Positions 35,861 through 44,789 of a stretch of 64,000 nucleotides of DNA are shown in pieces. A program made the translations under genes and the position numbers. Origin of the DNA: Paracoccus litorisediminis. GTDB lineage: Bacteria; Pseudomonadota; Alphaproteobacteria; Rhodobacterales; Rhodobacteraceae. The notes under the pieces are model-generated. The model was not told where the DNA came from and did no database searches. It saw only the letters and a program-made list of their open reading frames with translations. The first letter of the stretch is position 1. Each line of letters opens with the position of its first letter. The stretch lies in NCBI RefSeq assembly GCF_009711205.1, contig NZ_WMIG01000007.1:1-64000 (forward strand), in the 5' to 3' direction.

Positions 35861-37369
35861 TCAGTCGGCGTCGGTCACGTCCTTCAACCGGATCATCCCG
35901 TCGGGATAGGCCTGAAAGCCCTCAATGCCCTTGTCCATCCCAAAGACATAGGTCTGATGGCCCAGATAGATGATCGGCATGTCCCGGTTCAGGATCGCGC
36001 CCGCCGCGTCGTATTTCTGCTTGCGAATGGCGACGTCGCTGGTGGCGCGGGCCTCGTTCAGCAGGGTGTCGACCTCGGGATTGCAGTATTTCGGGTCGTT
36101 GATGCCGCCCTCGCAGGTGACGAACTGGTGAAGGTTCCCGTCCGGGTCAGGCCGTCCCGACCAGTCCGAGCGCGACATCTGGAAATTCCCCGCCGTCTGT
36201 TCCGACAGCAGCGTGGCGAATTCCGTGGCCTGCAGCGAGACGTCGAAACCGGCTTCGGCGACCATCGACTGGATCACCTGCATCATCTGCGTCACGACCG
36301 GGTTGTTGGCATGCTGCAACTCGATCGAGACACGCTCGACCCCGGCTTCGGCCAGCAGCGCCTTGGCCGCCTCGACATCGCGCGCGGGGACCGGGAGCGC
36401 GGCGTTGAACCACGGCGAGGTTGGGGCGAAAGGCTGGTTTCCGGCCCTTGCCGTCCCCTCGAACACGACTTGGTTCAGCGCCTCGCGGTCGATGGCCAGC
36501 GAGAAGGCCTGCCGGATCCGGGCATCCTGACCCACCGGGTTGGCGGCGCGGTCGCCGTTCTTGATGTTGACATAGATTGCCATGTAACCCAGCCCGACGG
36601 ATTCCTGCGAGGTCAGGTTGGCGTCTTCGCGCACCCCCGCCACATCGCTGGCGGCGACGCGCTCGATCATATCCAGCTCGCCCGAGCGCAGGTTCGCCAG
36701 ACGGACGGTGGTGTCTGGGATCGGCAGATAGACCACGCGGTCGATCTTGACGCGGTCTGCATCGTAGTAATCCGCGAATTTCTCAAGCACGATCCGGTCC
36801 TGAGAGATCCGCTCGACGAACTTAAATGGGCCCGAGCATATGGGGTTTGCGCCGAAATCTGCACCGGACGCCTTGGCCGCAGTCGGCGACAGGATCATGC
36901 CCGCCCGGTCGGTCAGCTGCGCCAGCAGTGACGCATCCGGGGCCTTCAGGGTGAAGGTCACCTGCAGCGGACCGGTCGCCTCGATTTTCTCGACCGAGGA
37001 CAGTTCGGACTTGCGCCGTGACTCGGGCAGGGTCATCGCGCGGTCGATATTGTAGACCACGGCCTCGGCATCCAGAGGGGTGCCGTCGTGAAAGACCACG
37101 CCGTCGCGCAGGTTCATCACCAGCTTCAAGCCGTCATCCGAGGTCGTCCAGTCGGTGGCAAGCTGGGGGACGATCTTCACGTCCTTGTCCAGATCGACCA
37201 GCTTGTCGCAAAGCCCGGTATAGACGATGCGACCGACAAAGGTCCGCGACTGGTGCGGGTCCAGAACGTCGGCATCGTCCTGAAGCCCGATCCGCAATTC
37301 GCTGGCGCTGGCCGGAATGGCCAGAAGCGCGCCAAGGGCAGCGGCAGAAAGCAATGTCTTGGTGATCAT
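35861..37369 (-). CDS. Solute-binding protein family 5 (peptide/gamma-glutamyl)
   Basis: 502 aa from ATG 37369, with GGGAG 7 bp upstream. Signal peptide ending IPASAS; then RIGLQDDADVLDPHQSRTF, LRDGVVFHDGTPLDAEAVVYNIDRA and NPICSGPFKFVER, the canonical family 5 segments. It is the periplasmic receptor of the importer. Preceded by a GntR gene on the same strand. Ligand inferred only from the gamma-glutamyltransferase in the operon. Confidence 0.93.
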   Translation of the reverse strand: MITKTLLSAAALGALLAIPASASELRIGLQDDADVLDPHQSRTFVGRIVYTGLCDKLVDLDKDVKIVPQLATDWTTSDDGLKLVMNLRDGVVFHDGTPLDAEAVVYNIDRAMTLPESRRKSELSSVEKIEATGPLQVTFTLKAPDASLLAQLTDRAGMILSPTAAKASGADFGANPICSGPFKFVERISQDRIVLEKFADYYDADRVKIDRVVYLPIPDTTVRLANLRSGELDMIERVAASDVAGVREDANLTSQESVGLGYMAIYVNIKNGDRAANPVGQDARIRQAFSLAIDREALNQVVFEGTARAGNQPFAPTSPWFNAALPVPARDVEAAKALLAEAGVERVSIELQHANNPVVTQMMQVIQSMVAEAGFDVSLQATEFATLLSEQTAGNFQMSRSDWSGRPDPDGNLHQFVTCEGGINDPKYCNPEVDTLLNEARATSDVAIRKQKYDAAGAILNRDMPIIYLGHQTYVFGMDKGIEGFQAYPDGMIRLKDVTDAD

Positions 37370-37420
37370 TTCATCTCCCATGTTGACTGTCGCGACCGGT
37401 TTGTCCGGTTTCTGCGTGGT

Positions 37421-38155
37421 TCAAGTTTCCGAACCGTCCAGCGAGGTCTGCCGGATCAGCTTTTCCTGCAGCATCAGCAGATGCTGGCGCATTTCATTGG
37501 CGGCCGCCTGCGGATCGCGGGCGGCGATGGCGTCGATGATGGCGTGATGCTGGCGCAACGTGATGTCGCGCGTGCCATTGCCACCGCGCGCGCGTTCGCG
37601 GATCGCCTGCCAGGCCTCGTCCTGACGCAACCGGTTCACCGTGTCGAAGAGCGACAGGAACAGCGCATTGCCCGCCGCCTGCGCGATCTGACGATGCAGC
37701 GTCCCGTCCCATAGCTCGCGGGCGTCGGCATCCTCGCATTGGACGATCCGGTCGGCCAGTTCATGCATGCGGGCGATCTGCGCGGGTTTGGCGCGCATCG
37801 CGGCCAGTGCCGCAAGCTGCGGTTCCAACCGCAGCCGCACCTCCATGATCTCAAGGAAGTCGGTGGTGGCAATCTGCTCGGCGCTGTTCTCGGCGGGCAA
37901 GGGACCGGCAAAGGTTCCCGAGCCCTGACGCCGCCAGATCAGCCCCTCGGCCTCAAGCACCTCAAGCGCGCGGCGCACGGCGCGGCGGCCGATGCCAAGC
38001 GTTTCGGCCAATTGGCGTTCGGTCGGCATCCGACCGCCGGACCGCGTTTCGCCAGCATCCAGATAGCGGCGCAGGCGCTCAAGCGCATAGGCCGAATTGC
38101 CATCCTCGGCACGGCGTTCGGGGTCGTTGGGGCGAAGCAGTTCCGATGCGGGCAT
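37421..38155 (-). CDS. GntR/FadR-family regulator of the peptide importer
   Basis: 244 aa. The winged HTH reads RMPTERQLAETLGIGRRAVRRALEVLEAEGLI; the FCD ligand domain has EVRLRLEPQLAALAA, DGTLHRQIAQAAGN and RQHHAIIDAIAARD, with the His/Asp positions used for metal or carboxylate binding. First gene of the importer operon (GntR, SBP, DppB, DppC, Ggt, ATPase), so probably an autoregulated repressor induced by the imported substrate or a product. Confidence 0.9.
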   Translation of the reverse strand: MPASELLRPNDPERRAEDGNSAYALERLRRYLDAGETRSGGRMPTERQLAETLGIGRRAVRRALEVLEAEGLIWRRQGSGTFAGPLPAENSAEQIATTDFLEIMEVRLRLEPQLAALAAMRAKPAQIARMHELADRIVQCEDADARELWDGTLHRQIAQAAGNALFLSLFDTVNRLRQDEAWQAIRERARGGNGTRDITLRQHHAIIDAIAARDPQAAANEMRQHLLMLQEKLIRQTSLDGSET

Positions 38156-38162
38156 GACGGGA

Positions 38163-38200
38163 CCAATTTGCGATTGGCTCAGTCAATCTCAGGAAATTGG
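38163..38200. promoter_or_regulatory. Nested inverted repeats upstream of GntR
   Basis: CCAATTT (38163-38169) and AAATTGG (38194-38200) are inverted repeats; inside them GATTG (38172-38176) and CAATC (38184-38188) form a second pair with nearly the same centre. They begin 8 bp upstream of the GntR start codon. A candidate operator or promoter region for the peptide-import operon. Confidence 0.4.
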
Positions 38201-38284
38201 ATTCGTAAATGGTTCAGTTTGGCGTCAGCCTAAATTCGTCCAAAGATGCGCAGAATGGCGATTATTCACGCAGTAAGCGTTATT

Positions 38285-38310
38285 CCCCGGCGCAAGAGGT
38301 TGCACCGGGG
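38285..38310. terminator. Hairpin between two GntR genes
   Basis: CCCCGG-C-GCAA (38285-38295) pairs with TTGC-A-CCGGGG (38300-38310) with one C/A mismatch and a GAGG tetraloop. It lies downstream of the GntR gene at 38343. There is no clear T-run. Confidence 0.4.
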
Positions 38311-38342
38311 GACCAATTGCGCGCGATCCTGGCAGGATTGGT

Positions 38343-39017
38343 TCAGGTCACCGCATCCCGGACCCGCGTCCAGGTGTTCAGCAGGTGGCGGGCTGCGATC
38401 TCGCCCAGAAGGGTGCCGTCGCGGGTTTGCAGGGCGCGGGCCATTTCCTCGTGTTCGGACACGGCATCGGCCCAAAAGTCCGGGCCGCGATTGCCGACAA
38501 AGCGGATGCGCTTCAGCCGGGCATGCAGGTTGCCGTGGATCTCGATCAGCACGGGATTGGCGGACAGGCTGACGATGCCGCGATGGAATTCCTGGTTGAG
38601 CTTGAAATAGGGCATGCGTTCGCGCTTGGCGTAGAACTCCAGCATCTGCTCATGGATCGCGACCATCTGGGCGATCTGGGCATCGCTTGCGCGCTTGCAG
38701 GCCAGCTCGGCGGCCAGTTGTTCCAACTGCGCCAGAACTTCCAGCATCGAGAAGACCTCATCGGGCGTCAGCTTGCGCACAATGCTGCCACGGGTCGGGC
38801 GGATCTCGACCAGACCTTCGGCGGCAAGGGTGCGCAGCGCTTCTCGGAACGGGGTGCGCGAGACGCCCAGCTGTTCGATCAGCGCGGATTCGTCGATGCG
38901 AGAGCCGGGCAGCAACGCGCCCTCGACGATCAGGTCGCGTATCCGCGCAACGACCTGATCGTGCAGCGTGGCCTTGTCGACGCGCAGCGTGCCGACCGTA
39001 TCGTTCTGTAGATCCAT
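38343..39017 (-). CDS. GntR/FCD-family regulator of the PdxA-TctCBA cluster
   Basis: 224 aa. Winged HTH: RIDESALIEQLGVSRTPFREALRTLAAEGLV followed by the PTRGSIV wing. The FCD domain shows LNQEFHRGIV, FVGNRGPDFW and SEHEEMARALQTRD, with the usual metal-binding Asp/His positions. Divergent from the PdxA-like gene with a perfect TTGTATACAA palindrome between them. It is expected to repress the transporter/dehydrogenase operon until an acid metabolite binds. Confidence 0.92.
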   Translation of the reverse strand: MDLQNDTVGTLRVDKATLHDQVVARIRDLIVEGALLPGSRIDESALIEQLGVSRTPFREALRTLAAEGLVEIRPTRGSIVRKLTPDEVFSMLEVLAQLEQLAAELACKRASDAQIAQMVAIHEQMLEFYAKRERMPYFKLNQEFHRGIVSLSANPVLIEIHGNLHARLKRIRFVGNRGPDFWADAVSEHEEMARALQTRDGTLLGEIAARHLLNTWTRVRDAVT

Positions 39018-39079
39018 TTGCGCACTCCAAGCGACAGTTCATTTCTAGCGCGAAATCCAAGTGGACGCGATACGAAATA

Positions 39080-39089
39080 TTGTATACAA
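39080..39089. promoter_or_regulatory. GntR-type operator TTGTATACAA
   Basis: Perfect 10-bp palindrome in an AT-rich stretch, 63 bp upstream of the GntR start and 37 bp upstream of the PdxA-like start. The TNGTNNNACNA-type half-site pattern is what FCD-class GntR proteins bind, so one site may control both directions. Confidence 0.65.
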
Positions 39090-39125
39090 AATTCAATATT
39101 GGATCGAGGGGAAGGAATCGAGGCG

Positions 39126-40169
39126 ATGCGGATTGCGCTGGCGCTGGGGGATGCAGGTGGTGTGGGGCCGGAACTGGCGGCCAGATTGATGGCCCATCCC
39201 GATCTGCAGGATCATGAGGTGATCGCCATCGGCGCCGAGAATGTCCTGAACATGGGCATCGAACATGCCGGGGTTGACCTGAACGTCACAGTGATAGCCG
39301 CTGATGATCTGTGCCAGACGCTGCCGGCGCGTCACGTACTGGTCGATCTGGCGAATTGCGCGCCGGACGGGATCACCATCGGCCGCTCGAACCCCGCCGC
39401 GGGTGAGGCATCGCTGCAGAATTTCGCCGCCGCCTTGCGGCTGGGTCAGGCCGGGCTGGTCGATGCGGTCATGTTCACGCCCTTCAACAAGCATTCGATG
39501 CGCCTTGCCCGTCCTGCCTATGTCGATGAGATCGGGTTTATCGATGCGGTGCTGGGTGCCGAGCGCAGCGGCCGCGAATTCAACGTGCTGGAAGAGGTCT
39601 GGAATGCCCGCGTCACCTCGCATGTGCCGCTGCGGGCGGTGGCGGACCGGCTGAGTATCGACCGCATCCTGTCCAGCATCCGGCTGACATCGGAAGTGAT
39701 GGCTGCGGCGGGCAAGCCCGGCGCGCGCATCGGCGTCGCCGCGCTGAACCCGCATGCGGGCGATGGCCGCAATTTCGGCGACGAGGACGAAGACATCATC
39801 GCCCCCGCCGTCGACCTGGCCGTGGCCGAGGGTTTCGACGTGAAGGGGCCGATCCCCTCGGATACGGTGTTCGTCCGGGCGATCCGGGGGGAATTCGATG
39901 CCGTGCTGACCATGTATCACGATCAGGGCCAGATCGCGATCAAGCTGCTGGGTTTTGACCGGGGGGTCACGCTGATCGCTGGCTACGATTTCCCGATTGT
40001 CACGCCTGCGCATGGCACGGCCTATGACATTGCCGGGCAGGGCCGCGCCGATCTGGGCGCGACCCGCGCTGCCGCGCGCCTTGGTATCGATCTGGCCAGC
40101 ATGAATCCCCGTCGCGATGCACAGGCGGCGCTGGCACCCGATTGGGCCACGGCGGCTGTGGAAGGATAG
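39126..40169 (+). CDS. PdxA/PdxA2-like dehydrogenase, divergent
   Basis: 347 aa from ATG 39126. PdxA-family signature: IALALGDAGGVGPELAARL at the N terminus and the three metal-binding histidines in SHVPLRAV, NPHAGDGRNFGDED and YHDQGQIAIK. PdxA oxidises 4-phosphohydroxy-threonine; PdxA2 acts in catabolism of 4-carbon sugar acids. The family's GHTE substrate segment is replaced here by VDEIGFIDAVLG, so the substrate may be new. The GntR/TctCBA context argues for catabolism rather than vitamin B6 synthesis. No DUF1537 kinase, the usual PdxA2 partner, is nearby. Confidence 0.85.
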   Translation: MRIALALGDAGGVGPELAARLMAHPDLQDHEVIAIGAENVLNMGIEHAGVDLNVTVIAADDLCQTLPARHVLVDLANCAPDGITIGRSNPAAGEASLQNFAAALRLGQAGLVDAVMFTPFNKHSMRLARPAYVDEIGFIDAVLGAERSGREFNVLEEVWNARVTSHVPLRAVADRLSIDRILSSIRLTSEVMAAAGKPGARIGVAALNPHAGDGRNFGDEDEDIIAPAVDLAVAEGFDVKGPIPSDTVFVRAIRGEFDAVLTMYHDQGQIAIKLLGFDRGVTLIAGYDFPIVTPAHGTAYDIAGQGRADLGATRAAARLGIDLASMNPRRDAQAALAPDWATAAVEG

Positions 40170-40245
40170 CGTTTTTCGGGTCGCCAACCCGGCCCGGAGA
40201 CAAGATCGCGTGGAGGACGCGGTCCAATTCAGTGGAGGAGAGAAG

Positions 40246-41238
40246 ATGATGAAGAAAGCAATCGGCGCGTCCGTCGCGTCGCTGATGCTGCTATCGGTGC
40301 CTGCCTGGGCTGAATGGAGCCCCGAACGGCCGGTAGAGTTCGTGGTCGCCTCGGGCGCGGGCGGTGGGACCGACAATTTCGCGCGCACCATCCAGTCGGT
40401 TCTGACGCGCGGCAAGCTGGTCGATCAGCCCATCGTCGTGCTGAACAAGGGCGGCGGATCGGGGGCCGAGGCCTTCCTTTACGGCAAGCAGAACAAGGCC
40501 GACCCGAACAAGGTCATCTTCGCCACGAACAACGTCTACCTGCTGCCGCATGTTGCGAAGCTGGCCTATACCGCCAAGGATCTGCAGCCGGTTGCGGCGC
40601 TGGCGATGGATGAGTTCATCGTCTGGGTCAAGGCCGACGCGCCCTACAAGACCGTCACCGACCTGATCGACGCCGCCAAGGCCGATCCCGGCAAGATCCC
40701 CTTCGGCGGCAGCCAGTCCAAGGACACCGACGAAACCCTGGTCGCGCTGATCGAGGACACGACCGGTGCCGATTTCAAATACGTTCCCTTCAATGGTGGC
40801 GGCGAGGTCGGCGTGCAGCTGGCGGGTGGCCATATCGCGGCCAACGTCAACAATCCCAATGAAAACGCCGGCCAATGGCAAGCGGGCGCGGTACGGCCGC
40901 TTTGCGTCTTTGCCCCTCAGCGTATGGCCAAAAGTGCCGCGATCCATGACGGAATGGGCTGGCACGACATCCCGACCTGCAAGGAGCAGGGGCTGAATAT
41001 CGAAAGCTACCAGATGCCGCGCACGGTCTGGCTGCCCGCCGATACCCCGCCCGAGGCCGTCGCTTTCTACCAGCAGGCGCTAAAATCGGTCTTTGAATCC
41101 CCCGAATGGCAGGAATACCTGACCAAGACCTCGCAAAGCGGCACCTTGCTGACCGGGGACGCGCTGCAAGCCTTTATCGACGGCAGCGAGGCCAAGACCG
41201 TCGCCGTCTTCAAGGCGCAGGGCTGGTCGACCGAATAA
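40246..41238 (+). CDS. tctC: TctC/Bug-family solute-binding protein
   Basis: 330 aa from ATG 40246, preceded by GGAGGAG. Signal peptide ending VPAWAEW, then PVEFVVASGAGGGTDNFARTI and NKGGGSGAEAFLYG, the two loops that bind carboxylates in Bug proteins. GGSQSKDTDE and FNGGGEVGVQLAGGH follow. It captures an organic acid in the periplasm for the TctAB permease encoded downstream. A strong hairpin follows the stop codon. Confidence 0.92.
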   Translation: MMKKAIGASVASLMLLSVPAWAEWSPERPVEFVVASGAGGGTDNFARTIQSVLTRGKLVDQPIVVLNKGGGSGAEAFLYGKQNKADPNKVIFATNNVYLLPHVAKLAYTAKDLQPVAALAMDEFIVWVKADAPYKTVTDLIDAAKADPGKIPFGGSQSKDTDETLVALIEDTTGADFKYVPFNGGGEVGVQLAGGHIAANVNNPNENAGQWQAGAVRPLCVFAPQRMAKSAAIHDGMGWHDIPTCKEQGLNIESYQMPRTVWLPADTPPEAVAFYQQALKSVFESPEWQEYLTKTSQSGTLLTGDALQAFIDGSEAKTVAVFKAQGWSTE

Positions 41239-41248
41239 GCCAAAGACC

Positions 41249-41278
41249 GGCCCGCGACCCGATTGTCGCGGGCCTTTT
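41249..41278 (+). terminator. Rho-independent hairpin between tctC and tctB
   Basis: GGCCCGCGAC (41249-41258) and GTCGCGGGCC (41265-41274) form a perfect 10-bp stem with a 6-nt loop, followed by TTTT. Sited 10 bp after the tctC stop within an otherwise continuous operon, it should partially end transcription and favour the binding protein. Confidence 0.75.
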
Positions 41279-41307
41279 CGGATCAGGCGGGGGCAGGGGG
41301 AGAAGCT

Positions 41308-41805
41308 ATGACCGTCAGACGTTTTCATGCCGAGGTGGCGACCGCGATTGGCACCGGCGCTTTGGGTGCCGCTGCGGTGATCGGAGCGCTGGAGCTGGGT
41401 CATGGCTGGTCGGAATCCGGCCCTGAATCGGGCTATTTCCCGTTCTATGTCGGAGTGATCCTGATCCTTGCCAGCCTGTGGAATCTGGGTGCGGCCATTG
41501 TCGCGCGACAGACAGCACAGGGCGATGACGGTGCCGAGCTTTTCCTTGACCGCGAGCGTCTTCTCCGTCTGGGCCGCTTCATCGGCACGATGCTGGCATT
41601 CGTCATCCTGACGGTGGTCATGGGCATCTATGTCGGTGCGGCCAGCTATGTCGCGTGGAATGCGTGGCGGTCGGGCGGCTATCGCGCATGGGTCGCATTG
41701 GCGATCGGCTGCGGCTTTTCGGTGGCGCTTTATCTGGTCTTTGAAGTGGCTTTCCTCGTGCCCCTGCTGAAGGGGCCGATCGAGCCGCTTCTGGGCATCT
41801 ATTGA
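41308..41805 (+). CDS. tctB: TctB-like small permease subunit
   Basis: 165 aa from ATG 41308, with GGGGGAG upstream. Four predicted helices; the family-typical SGPESGYFPFYVGVILI lies near residue 43. It forms the small membrane subunit of the tripartite tricarboxylate transporter with TctA, which starts 12 bp after it. Confidence 0.88.
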   Translation: MTVRRFHAEVATAIGTGALGAAAVIGALELGHGWSESGPESGYFPFYVGVILILASLWNLGAAIVARQTAQGDDGAELFLDRERLLRLGRFIGTMLAFVILTVVMGIYVGAASYVAWNAWRSGGYRAWVALAIGCGFSVALYLVFEVAFLVPLLKGPIEPLLGIY

Positions 41806-41817
41806 GGGTCGCGCGAG

Positions 41818-43335
41818 ATGGAGAACTTTGACCTTCTGATGCATGGCTTCGGCATCGCGATCACGCCCTTTCACCTGATGCTGATGGTCGTGGGCGTGCT
41901 GCTGGGGTTGGTTGTGGGCGTATTGCCGGGGCTTGGCGCGCCCAATGGCGTGTCCTTGCTGATCCCGCTGACCTTTACGCTGGACCCGACCTCGGCCATC
42001 ATCCTGCTGTCCTCGATGTATTGGGGTGCGCTGTTTGGCGGCTCGACCACCTCGATCCTGTTCAACATCCCCGGAGAGCCAAGCTCGGTCGCGACGACAT
42101 TCGACGGCTATCCGATGGCGCGGTCGGGGCAATCGACGCGGGCGCTGACACTGGCCTTCATGTCGGCGGGGATCGGGGCGCTGATCGGCGTCGTGGTGAT
42201 CACGCTGCTGGCGGGCTGGGCCTCTCGCTTTGCGCTGCGCTTTGGCGCGCCGGAATATTTTGCGGTGTATTTTCTGGCCTTCGCGGCGTTCATCGGCATG
42301 GGCAGCGCATCGCCGGTCAAGACGGTGGTGTCGCTGGCGACGGGGCTGTTGCTGGCCTCGGTCGGGATGGACAATGTCACAGGCGAAGTGCGCCTGACCT
42401 TCGGCTTCTCGGACCTGCTGGGCGGGATCAGCTTTCTGGTGGTGGTGATCGGCCTGTTCGGCATCGGTGAGCTTCTGGCCACCGTGCAAGAGGGGCTGCG
42501 TTTCCGTGGCGTGTCCTCGCGCATCGACCTGCGCGACATGCTGCGCACCATTGCGGAACTGCCGCGCTACTGGGCGACGACGCTGCGTTCGGGGCTGATC
42601 GGGATCTGGATGGGCATCACCCCCGGCGGCCCGACGGCAGCATCCTTCATGAGCTATGGCATCGCGCGGCAGGCCTCGCGCAAGGGTGCGGCCTTTGGCT
42701 CGGGTCGGCCGGAAGGCATCATCGCCCCTGAAACCGCCGACCACAGCGCCGGAACCTGCGCCATGCTGCCGATGCTGGCGCTAGGCGTACCGTCCTCGGC
42801 CACGGCGGCGGTGATGATGGGCGGGCTGATGATCTGGGGCCTGACGCCCGGTCCGATGCTGTTCGCGACCAAACCGGATTTCGTCTGGGGCCTGATCGCC
42901 AGCATGTATGTGTCAAACATCGTTGGCGTGATCCTTGTCCTGCTGACCGTGCCGCTGTTCGCGGCGCTGCTGCGGGTTCCGTTCTCGATCATCGGGCCGA
43001 TGATCGTCGCGATCTGCTTTGTCGGGGCCTATACTGTCTCTAGCGCGACCTTTGACCTGTGGCTGGTCCTGGTCTTTGGGCTGGTGGGCTATGTGCTGTC
43101 GCGGCTGGAATATCCGCTGGCGCCGCTGGTTCTGGCGATGGTGCTGGGCCACAAGGCCGAGAACGCCTTTTACCAGTCGATGGTGCTGTCGGATGGTTCA
43201 CTGGGGATCTTCTTTGCCAATCCGCTGGTCAGCTCGATCATGGTAATCGCGCTGGCGCTGCTGATCGTCCCGAAATTGCTGCATATCGGCGCGCGCCTAC
43301 GTGGGCGCCGCCCGGCCAGTCAGGAAATCCGATGA
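41818..43335 (+). CDS. tctA: TctA-like large permease subunit
   Basis: 505 aa, about 10-12 helices. Hallmark segments: GVLPGLGAPNGVSLLIPLTF near residue 39, MYWGALFGGSTTSILFNIPGEPSS near 67, and GSGRPEGIIAPETADHSA near 305. Sodium- or proton-driven uptake of a carboxylate bound by TctC. The stop overlaps the start of the SAF-domain oxidoreductase gene (ATGA). Confidence 0.95.
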   Translation: MENFDLLMHGFGIAITPFHLMLMVVGVLLGLVVGVLPGLGAPNGVSLLIPLTFTLDPTSAIILLSSMYWGALFGGSTTSILFNIPGEPSSVATTFDGYPMARSGQSTRALTLAFMSAGIGALIGVVVITLLAGWASRFALRFGAPEYFAVYFLAFAAFIGMGSASPVKTVVSLATGLLLASVGMDNVTGEVRLTFGFSDLLGGISFLVVVIGLFGIGELLATVQEGLRFRGVSSRIDLRDMLRTIAELPRYWATTLRSGLIGIWMGITPGGPTAASFMSYGIARQASRKGAAFGSGRPEGIIAPETADHSAGTCAMLPMLALGVPSSATAAVMMGGLMIWGLTPGPMLFATKPDFVWGLIASMYVSNIVGVILVLLTVPLFAALLRVPFSIIGPMIVAICFVGAYTVSSATFDLWLVLVFGLVGYVLSRLEYPLAPLVLAMVLGHKAENAFYQSMVLSDGSLGIFFANPLVSSIMVIALALLIVPKLLHIGARLRGRRPASQEIR

Positions 43336-44753
43336 ACCATCACAGCTATTTCGCCACCCGTGACAGTCGCCGCGTCGAATGCGCGATCACGGGGACGGGC
43401 GGTTTCGGACGCAGTTTTCTGGCGCAGGCGCGCCGCGTGCCGGGACTGTCATGCCGCATCGCGGTGGATGTCGATGCCGCGATTGCCGCCCGCGTGCTGG
43501 CCTCGGTCGGGATCAATCCGGCCGAGATCGCGGAATGCAGCGATGCCGCCTCGGCCCGCGTGGCCTGGGATCAGGGCAAGGCCATCGCCGCCGCCGATCT
43601 GGCGCATGTGGCGGACCTGCCCTTCGAGGTCCTGCTGGAGGCGACGGGAAACCCCGAGGCTGGTGCCCGTCATGCCCTGATCGCCATCATCGCCGACCGC
43701 CACGTCGTGATGGTCACGAAAGAGACCGACAGTGTCATCGGTCCCATTCTGGCCCGGCTGGCCACCGAACGGGGCCGGGTGGTGACGCCGGTCGATGGCG
43801 ATCAACCCAGCCTGCTGATCGGTTTGGTGACATGGGCGCAGGTGGTGGGGCTAAGCGTCGTGTCGGCGGGGAAATCCAGCGAATACGATTTCGTCTTCGA
43901 TCCCGCGCAGGGAACGATCACCAGCAATGGCAGGAGCATCGCGGCCCCCGACTTTTCCGACTGGCTTGCCGCCGGGGATCGCTCTTGGGCGCAGGTCGCG
44001 GCGGCCCGCGCGCGGCTGGCATCGGCCTTGCCGCAGCGCGCCGTGCCGGACCTGTGCGAGATGACCGTGGTTGCCAATGCTCTTGGCATGATGCCTGACC
44101 GGGCCGATCTGCATGCCCCCATCGCCCGTATCCCCGAGATCGCGGACCTGATGGCCCTGAATGCCGATGGCGGATTGCTGCGGGGGCGGGGACAGCTGGA
44201 TGTGTTCCACTGCCTGCGCCTGCCCGATGAACCCAGTTTCGCGGGCGGCGTCTATGTCACCGTTCGCTGCGAGGATGGCGACACCTGGGACATGCTGCGC
44301 GACAAGGGGCATGTCGTGGCCCGCAATGGGCGCACCGCGATGCTGGGTCTGCCGCGCCATCTGCTGGGGCTTGAGGCCGCGACCTCGGTGTTCGAGGCAG
44401 CACTGCTGGGCCGCTCATCCGGCGGTCTCAACCCGCAGCCGGTCATCGACCTGACCGCTCATGCCGACCGGGACCTGAAGGCTGGGACGATCCTGCACGC
44501 GCAGGGGCATCATCACAGCATTGCCGATGTCTCGGGGCGGATGACCCCGGCGATGGTGCTGTCCGATGACGCGCCCATCCCCTATTACCTTGCCGCCGGA
44601 CGCAGGCTGCTAAGCGATGTGCCTGCCGGCTCCGCGATCCTGTGCGGCGATGTCGAACTGGATGAGGCATCGGCGCTGCTGTCGCTGCGCCGTCTGCAGG
44701 ACCGCGTGATGTTGCAGGCAGACTTGGTGGACCGGCTTGCACGCCGCGCCTAG
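43332..44753 (+). CDS. NAD(P)-binding oxidoreductase with C-terminal SAF domain
   Basis: 473 aa. An N-terminal Rossmann segment, CAITGTGGFGRSFL, is followed by a homoserine-dehydrogenase-like middle (LLEATGNPEAG, VTKETDSVIGP, VTPVDGDQPSLL). Near residue 420 comes a SAF/FlgA-like domain (LAAGRRLLSDVPAGSAIL). Genes of this type recur in sugar-acid catabolic operons and are probably dehydrogenases or dehydratases of a polyhydroxy acid. Translationally coupled to tctA, so likely acts on the imported acid or its next product, in sequence with the PdxA-like enzyme. Confidence 0.75.
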   Translation: MNHHSYFATRDSRRVECAITGTGGFGRSFLAQARRVPGLSCRIAVDVDAAIAARVLASVGINPAEIAECSDAASARVAWDQGKAIAAADLAHVADLPFEVLLEATGNPEAGARHALIAIIADRHVVMVTKETDSVIGPILARLATERGRVVTPVDGDQPSLLIGLVTWAQVVGLSVVSAGKSSEYDFVFDPAQGTITSNGRSIAAPDFSDWLAAGDRSWAQVAAARARLASALPQRAVPDLCEMTVVANALGMMPDRADLHAPIARIPEIADLMALNADGGLLRGRGQLDVFHCLRLPDEPSFAGGVYVTVRCEDGDTWDMLRDKGHVVARNGRTAMLGLPRHLLGLEAATSVFEAALLGRSSGGLNPQPVIDLTAHADRDLKAGTILHAQGHHHSIADVSGRMTPAMVLSDDAPIPYYLAAGRRLLSDVPAGSAILCGDVELDEASALLSLRRLQDRVMLQADLVDRLARRA

Positions 44754-44789
44754 AGTTGCGGCAGATGCGCTTGCAAGGGAACGACTGGC

